A DNA stretch of 64,000 nt from JADMJV01 sp964649085 (GTDB taxonomy: Bacteria > Vulcanimicrobiota > Xenobia > Xenobiales > JADMJV01). The notes under the pieces are model-generated. The model did not search any database and was not told the DNA's origin. It saw only the letters and a program-made list of their open reading frames with translations. The DNA lies in the NCBI GenBank assembly GCA_964649085.1, contig CAZYPN010000010.1:62001-126000 (forward strand), read 5' to 3'. Positions 23,253 through 31,335 of this stretch are shown here, in pieces (position 1 is the first letter of the stretch; each line of letters opens with the position of its first letter). A program made the translations under genes and the position numbers.

Positions 23253-24950
23253 CTAGCCGGACAACCAGGTGCTCTTGAGCATCTCAGCAACCTTGGTCGG
23301 CTTCTCTTTCGCCAATTTTTCCAGAGCGTCGGAGGTGTTCACACGGGTTTCGGTGACGGCCGTCACCTTGCCGGTTTTGTCGTTAAGCAGGTCGGCAATG
23401 TCGGTGGAGGTATGTCCACCCGAGGCGCCGAGCATCAGTTGAGTGCGGTCGGTCTGAACGCGGTGCTGCTTCATCAGATAGATGCCGATCAGAGCCAGCA
23501 TTCCAACCGCCGGGGCAAACAGGGCCAGGCCCAGCATCTGCGGGGTTACGGCGGTGGTCTGAGCGGGCATCATTTCTTGCTGACTGAGGCCGCTCGACAT
23601 CGTGTCAAACTCGACCTGACTCAAAGGCCTCTGACTGAAAGGCAGGCTGGTGGCGACGATCTGGTCGCCGCGACTTTCATCGATACCGATGGTGGCCTTC
23701 ACCATACCCAGCACTTCGGCCTTGACATCAGCCTTGACGTTGTCAAGAGCGACACTGGCGCTGATACGCTTGATTTCGGGATTCTTCTGTACCACCGTGG
23801 TTTCCGTACGATTGTAATCGTTCTTCTTGGACTCGGTGACGTTCTCGTAGTTACTGTTCTTGCTCTTGACAGTGGATCCACCGGCGGCAGTGGTGGCTTC
23901 GTCTTCCATATCGCCGGTGGGGTCTTCGCCCACTCGAGTGGCCGTCTCGGAGTTTCCGCCGGGATTCTTGGCGTAACGCTCCACCTTCGTCATGCTGCCA
24001 GTCGTGACCACACCGTTGTCACCGGCACCCCCCACCTGGCGAGACTTGATCTCCCGCTGGCTGTAGTCCATATCAACGGTAACCGCGACCTTGGAACGAC
24101 CGGCTCCCAGGACCTGATCCAACTGCTCTTGAGCCTTCTTGCGAAGCATCTCCGCCTTTTCGATCTCAAGGGCACCCATTTGTGCGGTAGGAACAGAACC
24201 ATCTTCGCTGCGGTCGAGCATTGCCGTCAGGTCGGTCATCTGAGTGTCGACAACCTTGACGTTCGTCTTGTCGAGTTCGGGGACCGAGTAGGCAACCAGG
24301 TGCACGATAGCCTCGACCTGATTCTTGCTCATCTGCATACCGGGCTTGAGCTTGAGCATCACCCGAGCCTGAACCGGCTTGGCGTTATCGGCGAAGGCCT
24401 GCTCATCCGGAACGGCAATCTTCACATAAGCGTCGGCAACGCCCTCCATCTGACGCATCGCCTCGGTAATTTCTCCCTCGAGCACCCGCTGGCGCATCGC
24501 CCGGGCCTCAGCCTGAGTTTTACCGAGAGCACCGCTGTCGGGGGTGGTGGTGATGGGGTGTCGGGGCAAACCGTTGGCTGCGAGGAGAGCCTGAGCCCTA
24601 CCACGATCTTTAGGATTCAGACTGATGCCATCCTCCGTGATTTTCACGGAGTGACCGATGTTCACTTCGGTCAACTTGGCCGCGCAGGCTTGAACGTCTT
24701 CTTTGGTCATCTTGGTTGTGTAGAGGTCAACGGGGGCGTTCTGGCGCGAGTAGACAAAGCCTACGAGCCCTCCCGTGATGGCGACCGTGAGCAACGCCAA
24801 AATGCCGATCTTGGCACCTTTGCCAAGACCCGCCCAAGTCTCCTTAAATTTTGCGACGATGCCACCACCAGGCTTACCTGGCGCTCCTCGTCCTGCGGCC
24901 ATTCCGGCACGGCTCCCCGTGCGCATCCCTGTCTGAATCCCGGTTGCCAT
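23253..24950 (-). CDS. fliF: MS-ring protein FliF
   Basis: This 565-residue protein is preceded by a GGAGGAG site. It has a Gly-rich cytoplasmic N-terminus, the first transmembrane helix (about 46-66), periplasmic ring-building motifs (including the TQAEARAMRQRVLEGEIT region and a beta-collar segment rich in Ser/Thr/Asn at about 315-395), the second transmembrane helix (about 475-495) and the C-terminal FliG-binding peptide (LAKEKPTKVAEMLKSTWLSG). The two-helix, long form is that of flagellar FliF, not of the shorter injectisome SctJ. Confidence 0.95.
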   Translation of the reverse strand: MATGIQTGMRTGSRAGMAAGRGAPGKPGGGIVAKFKETWAGLGKGAKIGILALLTVAITGGLVGFVYSRQNAPVDLYTTKMTKEDVQACAAKLTEVNIGHSVKITEDGISLNPKDRGRAQALLAANGLPRHPITTTPDSGALGKTQAEARAMRQRVLEGEITEAMRQMEGVADAYVKIAVPDEQAFADNAKPVQARVMLKLKPGMQMSKNQVEAIVHLVAYSVPELDKTNVKVVDTQMTDLTAMLDRSEDGSVPTAQMGALEIEKAEMLRKKAQEQLDQVLGAGRSKVAVTVDMDYSQREIKSRQVGGAGDNGVVTTGSMTKVERYAKNPGGNSETATRVGEDPTGDMEDEATTAAGGSTVKSKNSNYENVTESKKNDYNRTETTVVQKNPEIKRISASVALDNVKADVKAEVLGMVKATIGIDESRGDQIVATSLPFSQRPLSQVEFDTMSSGLSQQEMMPAQTTAVTPQMLGLALFAPAVGMLALIGIYLMKQHRVQTDRTQLMLGASGGHTSTDIADLLNDKTGKVTAVTETRVNTSDALEKLAKEKPTKVAEMLKSTWLSG

Positions 24951-25025
24951 TCAGTTCTCCTCTCCTACGGTACCACCAGCTCTATGTCTGTTTCCCAACC
25001 CCAACGACGTCGACGACGACAAGAA

Positions 25026-25045
25026 GCCCGGCCTGCAGACCGGGC
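25026..25045 (-). terminator. Weak hairpin between fliE and fliF
   Basis: A 6-bp GC stem (GCCCGG/CCGGGC, 8-base loop) is followed in the minus-strand RNA by UUCUUG, too short a U-tract for a confident terminator. It could be an attenuator or processing site. Confidence 0.35.
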
Positions 25046-25050
25046 GCAGA

Positions 25051-25392
25051 TTAGACCTGCATCTGGAACAATTGCGTAGTAGCCTGAGCCAGCTTCGAAG
25101 TGACCGTGGTGGTCAACTTCATCATCACCTCGGCTTTAGCACCCGCGATCTGCACTTCGTGCAAGCTCTCGGCGCGACCAGACATCAGCGCCTCGGTGGC
25201 CTTCTTGGAGGCATCCTGAGCTTCGTTCACCTGACCCATTGCATCGGACAGGGTCTGAGCAAAACTCCTGGCCTGCTCCTCGGAAGGGGCCTCGGAAACC
25301 GAGGAGGTCGACCCAACCTCAAGTGGAGTGATTTTAGTCGTGATTCCCTGGATGCTCGAGGGAGCCGTGAAATTAAATCCGCTGTTCTGCAT
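25051..25392 (-). CDS. fliE: MS-ring/rod junction protein FliE
   Basis: This 113-residue protein has an AAGGAG ribosome binding site. The C-terminal half carries the FliE signature (MSGRAESLHEVQIAGAKAEV...KLAQATTQLFQMQV). FliE is the first axial protein exported and joins FliF to the rod. The N-terminal ~35 residues are variable. Confidence 0.95.
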   Translation of the reverse strand: MQNSGFNFTAPSSIQGITTKITPLEVGSTSSVSEAPSEEQARSFAQTLSDAMGQVNEAQDASKKATEALMSGRAESLHEVQIAGAKAEVMMKLTTTVTSKLAQATTQLFQMQV

Positions 25393-25402
25393 TGCTTACT
25401 CC

Positions 25403-25885
25403 TTAGCCTCGTCCGATTTCCAGGGCTTTCATCGCCATCGCTTTAGCCGATTCCACAATCGTGGCATTGGCCTCGTAAGAGCGGGTCGCCTGCATCATAC
25501 TGGTCATTTCGTTGATGACGTTCACATTGGGCATTGCAACGTAACCTTTACGTTCGCCCTCCTGAACGGCATTGGGGTTCGTCGGGTCATATACCCAGTT
25601 AAAGTCGCTGTTGTCGACGACGGCCTGACAGGAGACACCTCCACCACCGTAGGCGGCGGTGCCGGTCTTGCCACCAAACTCAGAGTCGAAAGACGCGGCA
25701 GAAAATTCCGAGTCGAAAGCAGCTTTCTGCTCAGCGGTCGCCACGGCCATCTTGCGGCGATAGGGCGAGCCATCCGCCGTCTTGGAAGTGTGTGCATTGG
25801 CGATGTTTTCGGAGATCAGATCCATCCGGAACTGTTCCGCCCGCATCCCGCTGGCCGCAATATCAAAAGTGTTGAAAAACTTCAT
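25403..25885 (-). CDS. flgC: Proximal rod protein FlgC
   Basis: This 160-residue FlgC has the N-terminal rod motif FDIAASGMRAEQFRMDLISENIANAHT and the C-terminal GYVAMPNVNVINEMTSMMQATRSYEAN helix typical of the family. A Gly-rich loop (about 70-85) is slightly expanded. It lies between flgB and fliE with a strong AGGAGGAGG-like ribosome binding site. Confidence 0.96.
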   Translation of the reverse strand: MKFFNTFDIAASGMRAEQFRMDLISENIANAHTSKTADGSPYRRKMAVATAEQKAAFDSEFSAASFDSEFGGKTGTAAYGGGGVSCQAVVDNSDFNWVYDPTNPNAVQEGERKGYVAMPNVNVINEMTSMMQATRSYEANATIVESAKAMAMKALEIGRG

Positions 25886-25917
25886 GTTGACCGCCTCCTC
25901 CTGCTACCGACTACCTG

Positions 25918-26328
25918 CTAGCGTCCGCTATTCTCGACGACCCACTTCAGGGCCCCGTATACACCCGAGACCTTGGTGGCCAAGGCGTTATACATAATCT
26001 GATTCTTGGCCAGACTGGACATCTCATTGTTGATATTCAACTTGCCGTCCTGATTTTCCACAGTAGGGCGGAGACTGGCCTTCGTCCAGCCTCCCACCTG
26101 TCCATCAGCAAACTCGGGGTCGACACAGCCGGCTGTCGGATTGGAGTCGGCACCCTCTTCAGCATCCATCGCTTCGCGAAGGTGCCCCTCGAACATCACG
26201 CTCTGAGCCTGGTACCCCTGAGTATTGATGTTGGCGATATTGTTGGAGATTACTTGCTGACGGAGACTGGCAGCATTGAGCGCCTTCTCCAAAAACTCGG
26301 TGTCAACAACCTTGAAGGGTTTACTCAC
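25918..26328 (-). CDS. flgB: Proximal rod protein FlgB
   Basis: This 136-residue FlgB is the first gene of the operon and starts with GTG after AAGGAGG. It has the rod motif LRQQVISNNIANINTQGYQ and the C-terminal VENQDGKLNINNEMSSLAKNQIMYNALATKV region. FlgB forms the proximal rod with FlgC and FliE. Confidence 0.96.
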   Translation of the reverse strand: MSKPFKVVDTEFLEKALNAASLRQQVISNNIANINTQGYQAQSVMFEGHLREAMDAEEGADSNPTAGCVDPEFADGQVGGWTKASLRPTVENQDGKLNINNEMSSLAKNQIMYNALATKVSGVYGALKWVVENSGR

Positions 26329-26392
26329 GTCGACCTCCTTGACTACGAACCCGATCCTGCCCGCTCTCGTGGACCCCGGCGGGTTGCTTGTA

Positions 26393-26448
26393 TGTTAACA
26401 AATAGTCTGTTTCTGAGTTGTTAGGGCCATGTTACAGACTCTTTAACA
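26393..26448. promoter_or_regulatory. Long interrupted inverted repeat upstream of flgB
   Basis: The arms TGTTAACAAATAGTCTGT (26393-26410) and ACAGACTCTTTAACA (26434-26448) are complementary over two blocks (TGTTAA/TTAACA and AGTCTGT/ACAGACT), separated by 23 bp. It sits 65-120 bp upstream of the flgB start in an AT-rich patch, where a promoter would be expected. I could not find good -35/-10, sigma-28 or sigma-54 matches. The rest of the 26329-26625 gap holds no gene. Confidence 0.45.
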
Positions 26449-26625
26449 CAGCCCACCAATTTCCCCCCGCCTGTCTCGACCCCCCCAAACTGAGCTTTCC
26501 CCATCAAGAGCCACACCCCCCCTAGACAACCTCCATGACCTGTGGGACAAAACCACTGAACCACGAAGGAAGCCAGTGCTCCTTCGAGTAAAGAACCCTG
26601 ACCCTCAGAAAGGAGGGACTGAGCA

Positions 26626-27084
26626 ATGGATCCCCTGAAATCAGGCCCTCCACCTCTGACCACCGAATGGTTCGAAACCCAAAAGAAAAAGATGAAGGAA
26701 GCGGGTGCGGACAAGTACTCCGCCTCCGAGAAGGCCAGCGACGTCTACACACCCAGCCAGGCCGCGCAAGGCCTACCCTCGACCAAGGAAGAGAAGTTCC
26801 TGGCCAACATCAAACCCGGCTTGCTGGAACTCGACCCCGAGGACGAAGAATTCCTGCCCAAGGCGACGATGAAGCTCGTCGACGGCGTTATCGGCCAGGA
26901 ATACGGCGAACACTTCACCCGCAACCCGGCCTATCCGCAAATGCAAAACAAGATCGCCAGGACCATTCTGGGCGATCCCAACCATCGCGAGGCGGTTGAA
27001 GACTTCCTGAATGTCTTTCTGTTGACCCAGCGCGGCCCAGACGCACCGGCACCAGAAGCCCCCCCACCCTCGCCCGAGGGCTAG
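26626..27084 (+). CDS. Small acidic protein of unknown function
   Basis: This 152-residue protein starts at an ATG behind a strong AAGGAGGG site and is divergent from the secretion operon. It has no signal peptide or membrane helix. The first ~45 residues are polar with Pro and Lys (KKKMKEAGADKYSASEKA), the middle (about 55-125) is a helical domain with alternating acidic and hydrophobic residues, and the tail is Pro/Ala-rich (PAPEAPPPSPEG). Composition and the Pro-rich tail resemble the proline-rich genes at 3889-5211. No family is recognised. Location suggests a possible substrate or accessory factor of the export machine. Confidence 0.6.
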   Translation: MDPLKSGPPPLTTEWFETQKKKMKEAGADKYSASEKASDVYTPSQAAQGLPSTKEEKFLANIKPGLLELDPEDEEFLPKATMKLVDGVIGQEYGEHFTRNPAYPQMQNKIARTILGDPNHREAVEDFLNVFLLTQRGPDAPAPEAPPPSPEG

Positions 27085-27304
27085 GAGCGCGGCCGAAAAC
27101 CTGTTGTTCCGTCGCGGCATCCTGGCACAACCCGTGGAACGTCGCCCGACCTACAACCCCTTCTCGACTTCGTCAAAGGGGGGGGTTCCGGCCGGTCTCC
27201 CAGGTGACCGCTGAAAACCTCGTTGCAGGCGTCCGGGGAAGCCCCGGCCGACCGCAAGACATCATTGAAGAAGCGCCACCTTCGCCGACTTTTTCAGCAG
27301 CTTC

Positions 27305-27541
27305 CTAGCCCGGCGGTGGGGCGTGAAGCGTCAGACCAATAACCACGCCCGTGGCAACAACAACAGCTGCCAGCACCACCCCAACGGCCAGGTTACCCTT
27401 GCGCAACTCTTCGACCTCATTGAGGCCCGGAGTAAAAATGTCGAAAATCTTGATGACGACTCCCAGCGACACTCCCATTGCCAGGGCCGAGAGTACTGCC
27501 CAAGCGAATGAACGCCCAAGCTCAAACACAAATTGCTGCAC
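27305..27541 (-). CDS. DUF350-family small membrane protein
   Basis: This 78-residue protein (GTG start, GGAGG 10 bases upstream) has two transmembrane helices joined by a loop with the DUF350 pattern: IKIFDIFTPGLNEVEELRKGN, then LAVGVVLAAVVVATGVVIGL. The function of the family is unknown; members often neighbour stress- or envelope-related genes. The 220-bp stretch between 27085 and 27304 before it holds no gene that I can see, only GC-rich partial dyads such as AACCCCTT...AAGGGG. Confidence 0.75.
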   Translation of the reverse strand: MQQFVFELGRSFAWAVLSALAMGVSLGVVIKIFDIFTPGLNEVEELRKGNLAVGVVLAAVVVATGVVIGLTLHAPPPG

Positions 27542-27670
27542 GACGACAAATCCTCCCGAAGTTGCAGCCTGGGTTTCCCCCTTTATCGTCGGGCTCCTTC
27601 GAAGCAGGGAGCCAAGCTTCGCAAGGGGAAATTCTTGAGCATCAAAGGGGCGTCAAGGACGGAGGAATAC

Positions 27671-28513
27671 GTGTTCCACCAGCTCGAGGAGTTCATCTAC
27701 CCGGACAGTCTGAGTCACGCTGTCCTGAAGAAGCAGGAGTACGGCGAGGCCGCCGCCGCTATCGCCGGAGGGACAGAAATCGTTCCCAACCTGCCGCCCT
27801 CCATTCGCTGTTTGATCGATGTGACGCGTCTGGGGCTGAGCTACATCCGAGAAGAATCCGGCCAGATAAGAATCGGCGCCACCACCACGATGCACGACAT
27901 TGCGCTGTCTCCGATCGTAGCGCGTTTCGCCAACGGCCTGTTGTCGGCGAGCTGCTGCCAGGGTTGGCCCAGCCAGATTCGAAATACGGCTACCCTGGGA
28001 GGCAATCTGGTCGGAGCGGGTCCCTTCGCCGATAGCCCCCCCGCCCTGCTGGCTCTTGAGGCCGAAGCCGTCATCGCCAGGGCCAGCGGCGAGGAAACGG
28101 TTGGGCTCAACCAGTTCTTCCTCGACTATCGACAAACCGCGGTCGGCAATGGAATTCTGAAAGAGATTCGCTTTCCGACTCCGGGCCCGCAGGTTCGCGG
28201 CGCCTTTCTCAAGTTTTCCCGAACTCAGGTCGACCAGGCGCTGGTCAATGTTGCCGTTTGCCTCGAACTCGAACAAGGCCTCTGCCAGAGGGTCCGCATC
28301 GCGCTGGGGGCGGTGGATCGCACCCCGCGTCGACTGCCAGAAGCCGAGCGCGCTCTGGCCGGCAAGCCTCTCCACAGCGACCAGATCGAGAACGTAGCCA
28401 GCATTGTCCGAGAGATGGTTGACCCCATTATCGATTTTCGCGCCAGTGCCGATTACCGACGCGAGATCGCCGGCGTCCTAACCCGCCGAGCCCTGTTTCA
28501 AATCGCCAGCTAG
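27671..28513 (+). CDS. FAD-binding subunit of a molybdenum hydroxylase (xanthine dehydrogenase type)
   Basis: I start it at the GTG at 27671, which has GGAGG 5 bases upstream, giving 280 residues; the frame runs open further upstream without a convincing start. The FAD-binding motifs of the CoxM/XdhB family are present: AIAGGTEIVPNL and the IRIGATTTMHDIA region, then RNTATLGGNLVGAGPFADSPPALLAL. It passes electrons from the iron-sulfur clusters to NAD or another acceptor. It is the first gene of a three-gene operon with the small and large subunits. Confidence 0.92.
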   Translation: MFHQLEEFIYPDSLSHAVLKKQEYGEAAAAIAGGTEIVPNLPPSIRCLIDVTRLGLSYIREESGQIRIGATTTMHDIALSPIVARFANGLLSASCCQGWPSQIRNTATLGGNLVGAGPFADSPPALLALEAEAVIARASGEETVGLNQFFLDYRQTAVGNGILKEIRFPTPGPQVRGAFLKFSRTQVDQALVNVAVCLELEQGLCQRVRIALGAVDRTPRRLPEAERALAGKPLHSDQIENVASIVREMVDPIIDFRASADYRREIAGVLTRRALFQIAS

Positions 28514-28521
28514 GAGCCGTT

Positions 28522-29013
28522 ATGCAGATTCAGTGCACCCTCAATGGTCAGTTGCAAAACTTCGAGATTCACCCGGGCACGTTGCTCTCAGAACTGCTGC
28601 GCAGTCAGGGCCTCTTCTCCGTGAAACACAGCTGTGAGCAGGGCGACTCCGGATGTGACGCAGTGCTCCTGGACGGCAGACTGATCAACTCATCGATCAC
28701 TCTGGCAGCCCAGGCTCACGGTCGGTCGGTGCTGACCGTGGAGGGCATCGGCCATCCCGAGTCGCTGCACCCCATTCAACAGTCCTTTGTCGATTGTGGC
28801 GCCATTCAATGTGGTTACTGCAGTCCTGCCATGATCCTCAGCGCCTACGCGCTGATTGCAGAGAACCCGCAACCGGACGAAGCCGCTATCCGCGACTGCC
28901 TCAGCGGGATTTTGTGCCGCTGCACAGGTTACGCCAAACCCGTCGAGGCCATCTTGGTGGCAGCCCAACGTATGAAGGAGAACGACCATGCAATTCCAGG
29001 TGGTAGGTCATAA
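28522..29013 (+). CDS. Iron-sulfur subunit of a molybdenum hydroxylase with a degenerate first cluster
   Basis: This 163-residue protein has the usual two domains. The C-terminal helical domain keeps all four ligands of the Mo-proximal [2Fe-2S] cluster (C97, C100, C132, C134 in CGYC and CRC). The N-terminal ferredoxin-like domain should have C-x4-C-x2-C and a fourth Cys, but here the motif reads CEQGDSGCDAV: C38 remains, S43 and D46 replace two ligands, and the fourth position is S58 (INSS). A Cys is present one residue out of register (C45). The usual second cluster may be absent or remodelled. The stop overlaps the large subunit by 26 bases. Confidence 0.93.
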   Translation: MQIQCTLNGQLQNFEIHPGTLLSELLRSQGLFSVKHSCEQGDSGCDAVLLDGRLINSSITLAAQAHGRSVLTVEGIGHPESLHPIQQSFVDCGAIQCGYCSPAMILSAYALIAENPQPDEAAIRDCLSGILCRCTGYAKPVEAILVAAQRMKENDHAIPGGRS

Positions 29014-31318
29014 AGTACCGCGCCTCGATGCCGCCAAGCTCGCCTGTGGCAAGGGAACATTTGTCGACGACTTCGAACTCCGTGGCATGCTCTATGGAGC
29101 CATCAAGTGGAGCCCCCACGCCCACGCCAGAATCACCCGAATAGACACCAGCAAAGCTGAAGCGCTGGGCGGAGTCCACGCCATCCTGACGTTTCAAAAC
29201 GTTCCACGAATCCCCTACACCACAGCCGGTCAGGGTCATCCTGAGCCCTCGCCCTACGACAACGTTGTGCTGGATTCGGTGGTGCGCTACGTCGGCGACC
29301 GGGTCGCGGCGGTGGCCGCCGAAAGCGAGGAGATCGCCCGTCAGGCATGCGATCTGATCGAAGTGGAGTACGAGGTTCTTCCAGCCGTATTCGATCCTGA
29401 GCAGGCGCTCCGCCAGGGCGCCCCCTGCCTGCACCCCGAGGCCGACAAAACCGGCATCCACGATGCCAGGTGCAACCTGGCTGCGCACATCCTCGCCCAG
29501 GTTGGCGATGTAGAGACTGCGCTCCGGGAGAGCCCCCAGGTCTTCGAGCAGGAGTATCGCGTTCAGTATGTCCAGCAGTGCCCGCTGGAGACTCACGTCT
29601 GTATCGCCTACTGGGACGAGAACCATCGACTCACATTGCGCACATCCACTCAGGTACCTTTTCACGTGCGCCGAATCATCGCCCGGGTCTCCCAATTGCC
29701 GGTGGCCAGGGTTCGCGTCATCAAGCCCCGTATCGGCGGCGGATTCGGAGTCAAACAGGAGGTCCTGATCGAGGACCTGGCCGCCTGGTTATGCAAACGG
29801 ACCGGACGTCCCGTGCGCCTGCGCTACTCACGCCAGGAAGAATTCCGCTCCTCACGCACGCGGCATCCTCAGGTCCTGCGACTGCGCACAGGAGTAGACC
29901 GGGCCGGACAGATTCGGGCCATGGAAATGAAGGTTGTCGCCAACACGGGAGCCTACGGCAGCCACGCTCTCACGGTTCAATGCAACACCGGCAGCAAGAG
30001 CCTGCCCCTGTACCGCTGCGACCACCAACTTTTCGAAGCCCAGGTCGCCTACACGAACCTGCCGGTTGCGGGCGCTTTTCGCGGCTACGGAGCTCCTCAA
30101 GGGCTTTTTGCACAGGAAGTCATGATGGATGAAATCGCTCACCATCTCGGCCTCGATCCCCTGGAGTTCCGTCGCCTCAATCTGATTCGAGTCGGTGACT
30201 CCCCCCCACTGCTCGAAGCCCTGGGAGAGGGCAAGGAAGGATTCAAGCAGGTCATTCTCTCCTGCGAGCTCGAGGAGTGTATCCGACGCGGCGCAGCCGC
30301 CATCGGGTGGAAGGAAAAGCGGGCCAACCCCGGTTCCTCCGGTCCCCTGAAGCGCGGGGTGGGCATGGCCTGTTGCATGCACGGCTCGGGCATCCCTGGT
30401 ATCGACATGGGAGCCGCCTACCTGAAGATCAACGAAGACGGCTCCTTCAACCTTCAGGTGGGAGCCACCGACATCGGCACGGGCAGCGATACGGTGTTCG
30501 CCCAAATCGTGGCAGAAGTTTTGCGCATCCGCCCTGAAACGGTGATCGTGTACTCGTCCGACACCGACTTTACCCCCTTCGACAAGGGTGCTTACGCCTC
30601 TTCGACCACCTACATTACCGGGGTGGCCGTGAAGAAAGCGGCCGAGCAGTGTCGCGACCAGATCCTTTCGGTGGCAGCCAGAAACCTTGGCGTACCTCAG
30701 GATGACCTGAGACTCGAGGAAGCCGCAGTTGTGACCAGTAGCGGCCAGCGCCTTACGCTGTCGGAAATCGCCCTGGACAGCCTCTACAGTAACGAACAGT
30801 TCCAGATCCAGGGAGCCGCCTCGCATTTTTCCTACCACAGCCCCCCACCCTTTGCAGCCGTTTTCAGCGAGGTCGAGGTGGACACGGAAACCGGTCAGGT
30901 ACGCGTGCTTGAACTGGTGACCGCTGTCGATTGCGGGGTAGCCATCAATCCCGACGGAGCCATTGGACAGATCGAAGGCGGCGCCACTCAAGGATTGGGA
31001 TATGCGCTGCTCGAGGAACTCAAATTCGATGCAGCGGGCTGCCTGCAGAACCCGACCTATCGAGACTATAAGATCTTCTCCTCGAAAGACATGCCCAGGC
31101 TCACCAGCATTCTGGTGGAAAGTTATGAACCCCACGGTCCTTTCGGCGCCAAAGCGGTGGCCGAGATTCCCATCGACGGACCCGCTCCCGCGGTTTGCAA
31201 CGCCATTTTTCACGCCACCGGAGTTCGCCTGCGCAGCCTGCCTTTCACTCCCGAGAAAGTCCTGAGCGCCCTGAAGTCCGCTCGAGAACAGGATCAGAGT
31301 CAATTCGCCACCCGATAG
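28988..31318 (+). CDS. Molybdopterin-binding large subunit of a xanthine dehydrogenase-type hydroxylase
   Basis: This 776-residue protein has an AAGGAG site and the full molybdenum hydroxylase fold: N-terminal a/b hammerhead domain (about 1-115), GGGFGVKQE and the FRGYGAPQG molybdopterin contacts, and the C-terminal catalytic motif GPFGAKAVAEIPIDGP, where the Glu is the proton-accepting residue. The wording GAKAVAE is that of the CoxL-related purine hydroxylase branch rather than of classic XdhB. Purine or aldehyde substrate cannot be decided from sequence. It forms an operon with the FAD and iron-sulfur subunits. Confidence 0.92.
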   Translation: MQFQVVGHKVPRLDAAKLACGKGTFVDDFELRGMLYGAIKWSPHAHARITRIDTSKAEALGGVHAILTFQNVPRIPYTTAGQGHPEPSPYDNVVLDSVVRYVGDRVAAVAAESEEIARQACDLIEVEYEVLPAVFDPEQALRQGAPCLHPEADKTGIHDARCNLAAHILAQVGDVETALRESPQVFEQEYRVQYVQQCPLETHVCIAYWDENHRLTLRTSTQVPFHVRRIIARVSQLPVARVRVIKPRIGGGFGVKQEVLIEDLAAWLCKRTGRPVRLRYSRQEEFRSSRTRHPQVLRLRTGVDRAGQIRAMEMKVVANTGAYGSHALTVQCNTGSKSLPLYRCDHQLFEAQVAYTNLPVAGAFRGYGAPQGLFAQEVMMDEIAHHLGLDPLEFRRLNLIRVGDSPPLLEALGEGKEGFKQVILSCELEECIRRGAAAIGWKEKRANPGSSGPLKRGVGMACCMHGSGIPGIDMGAAYLKINEDGSFNLQVGATDIGTGSDTVFAQIVAEVLRIRPETVIVYSSDTDFTPFDKGAYASSTTYITGVAVKKAAEQCRDQILSVAARNLGVPQDDLRLEEAAVVTSSGQRLTLSEIALDSLYSNEQFQIQGAASHFSYHSPPPFAAVFSEVEVDTETGQVRVLELVTAVDCGVAINPDGAIGQIEGGATQGLGYALLEELKFDAAGCLQNPTYRDYKIFSSKDMPRLTSILVESYEPHGPFGAKAVAEIPIDGPAPAVCNAIFHATGVRLRSLPFTPEKVLSALKSAREQDQSQFATR

Positions 31319-31335
31319 TTGCCCTCTGCCTGGGG

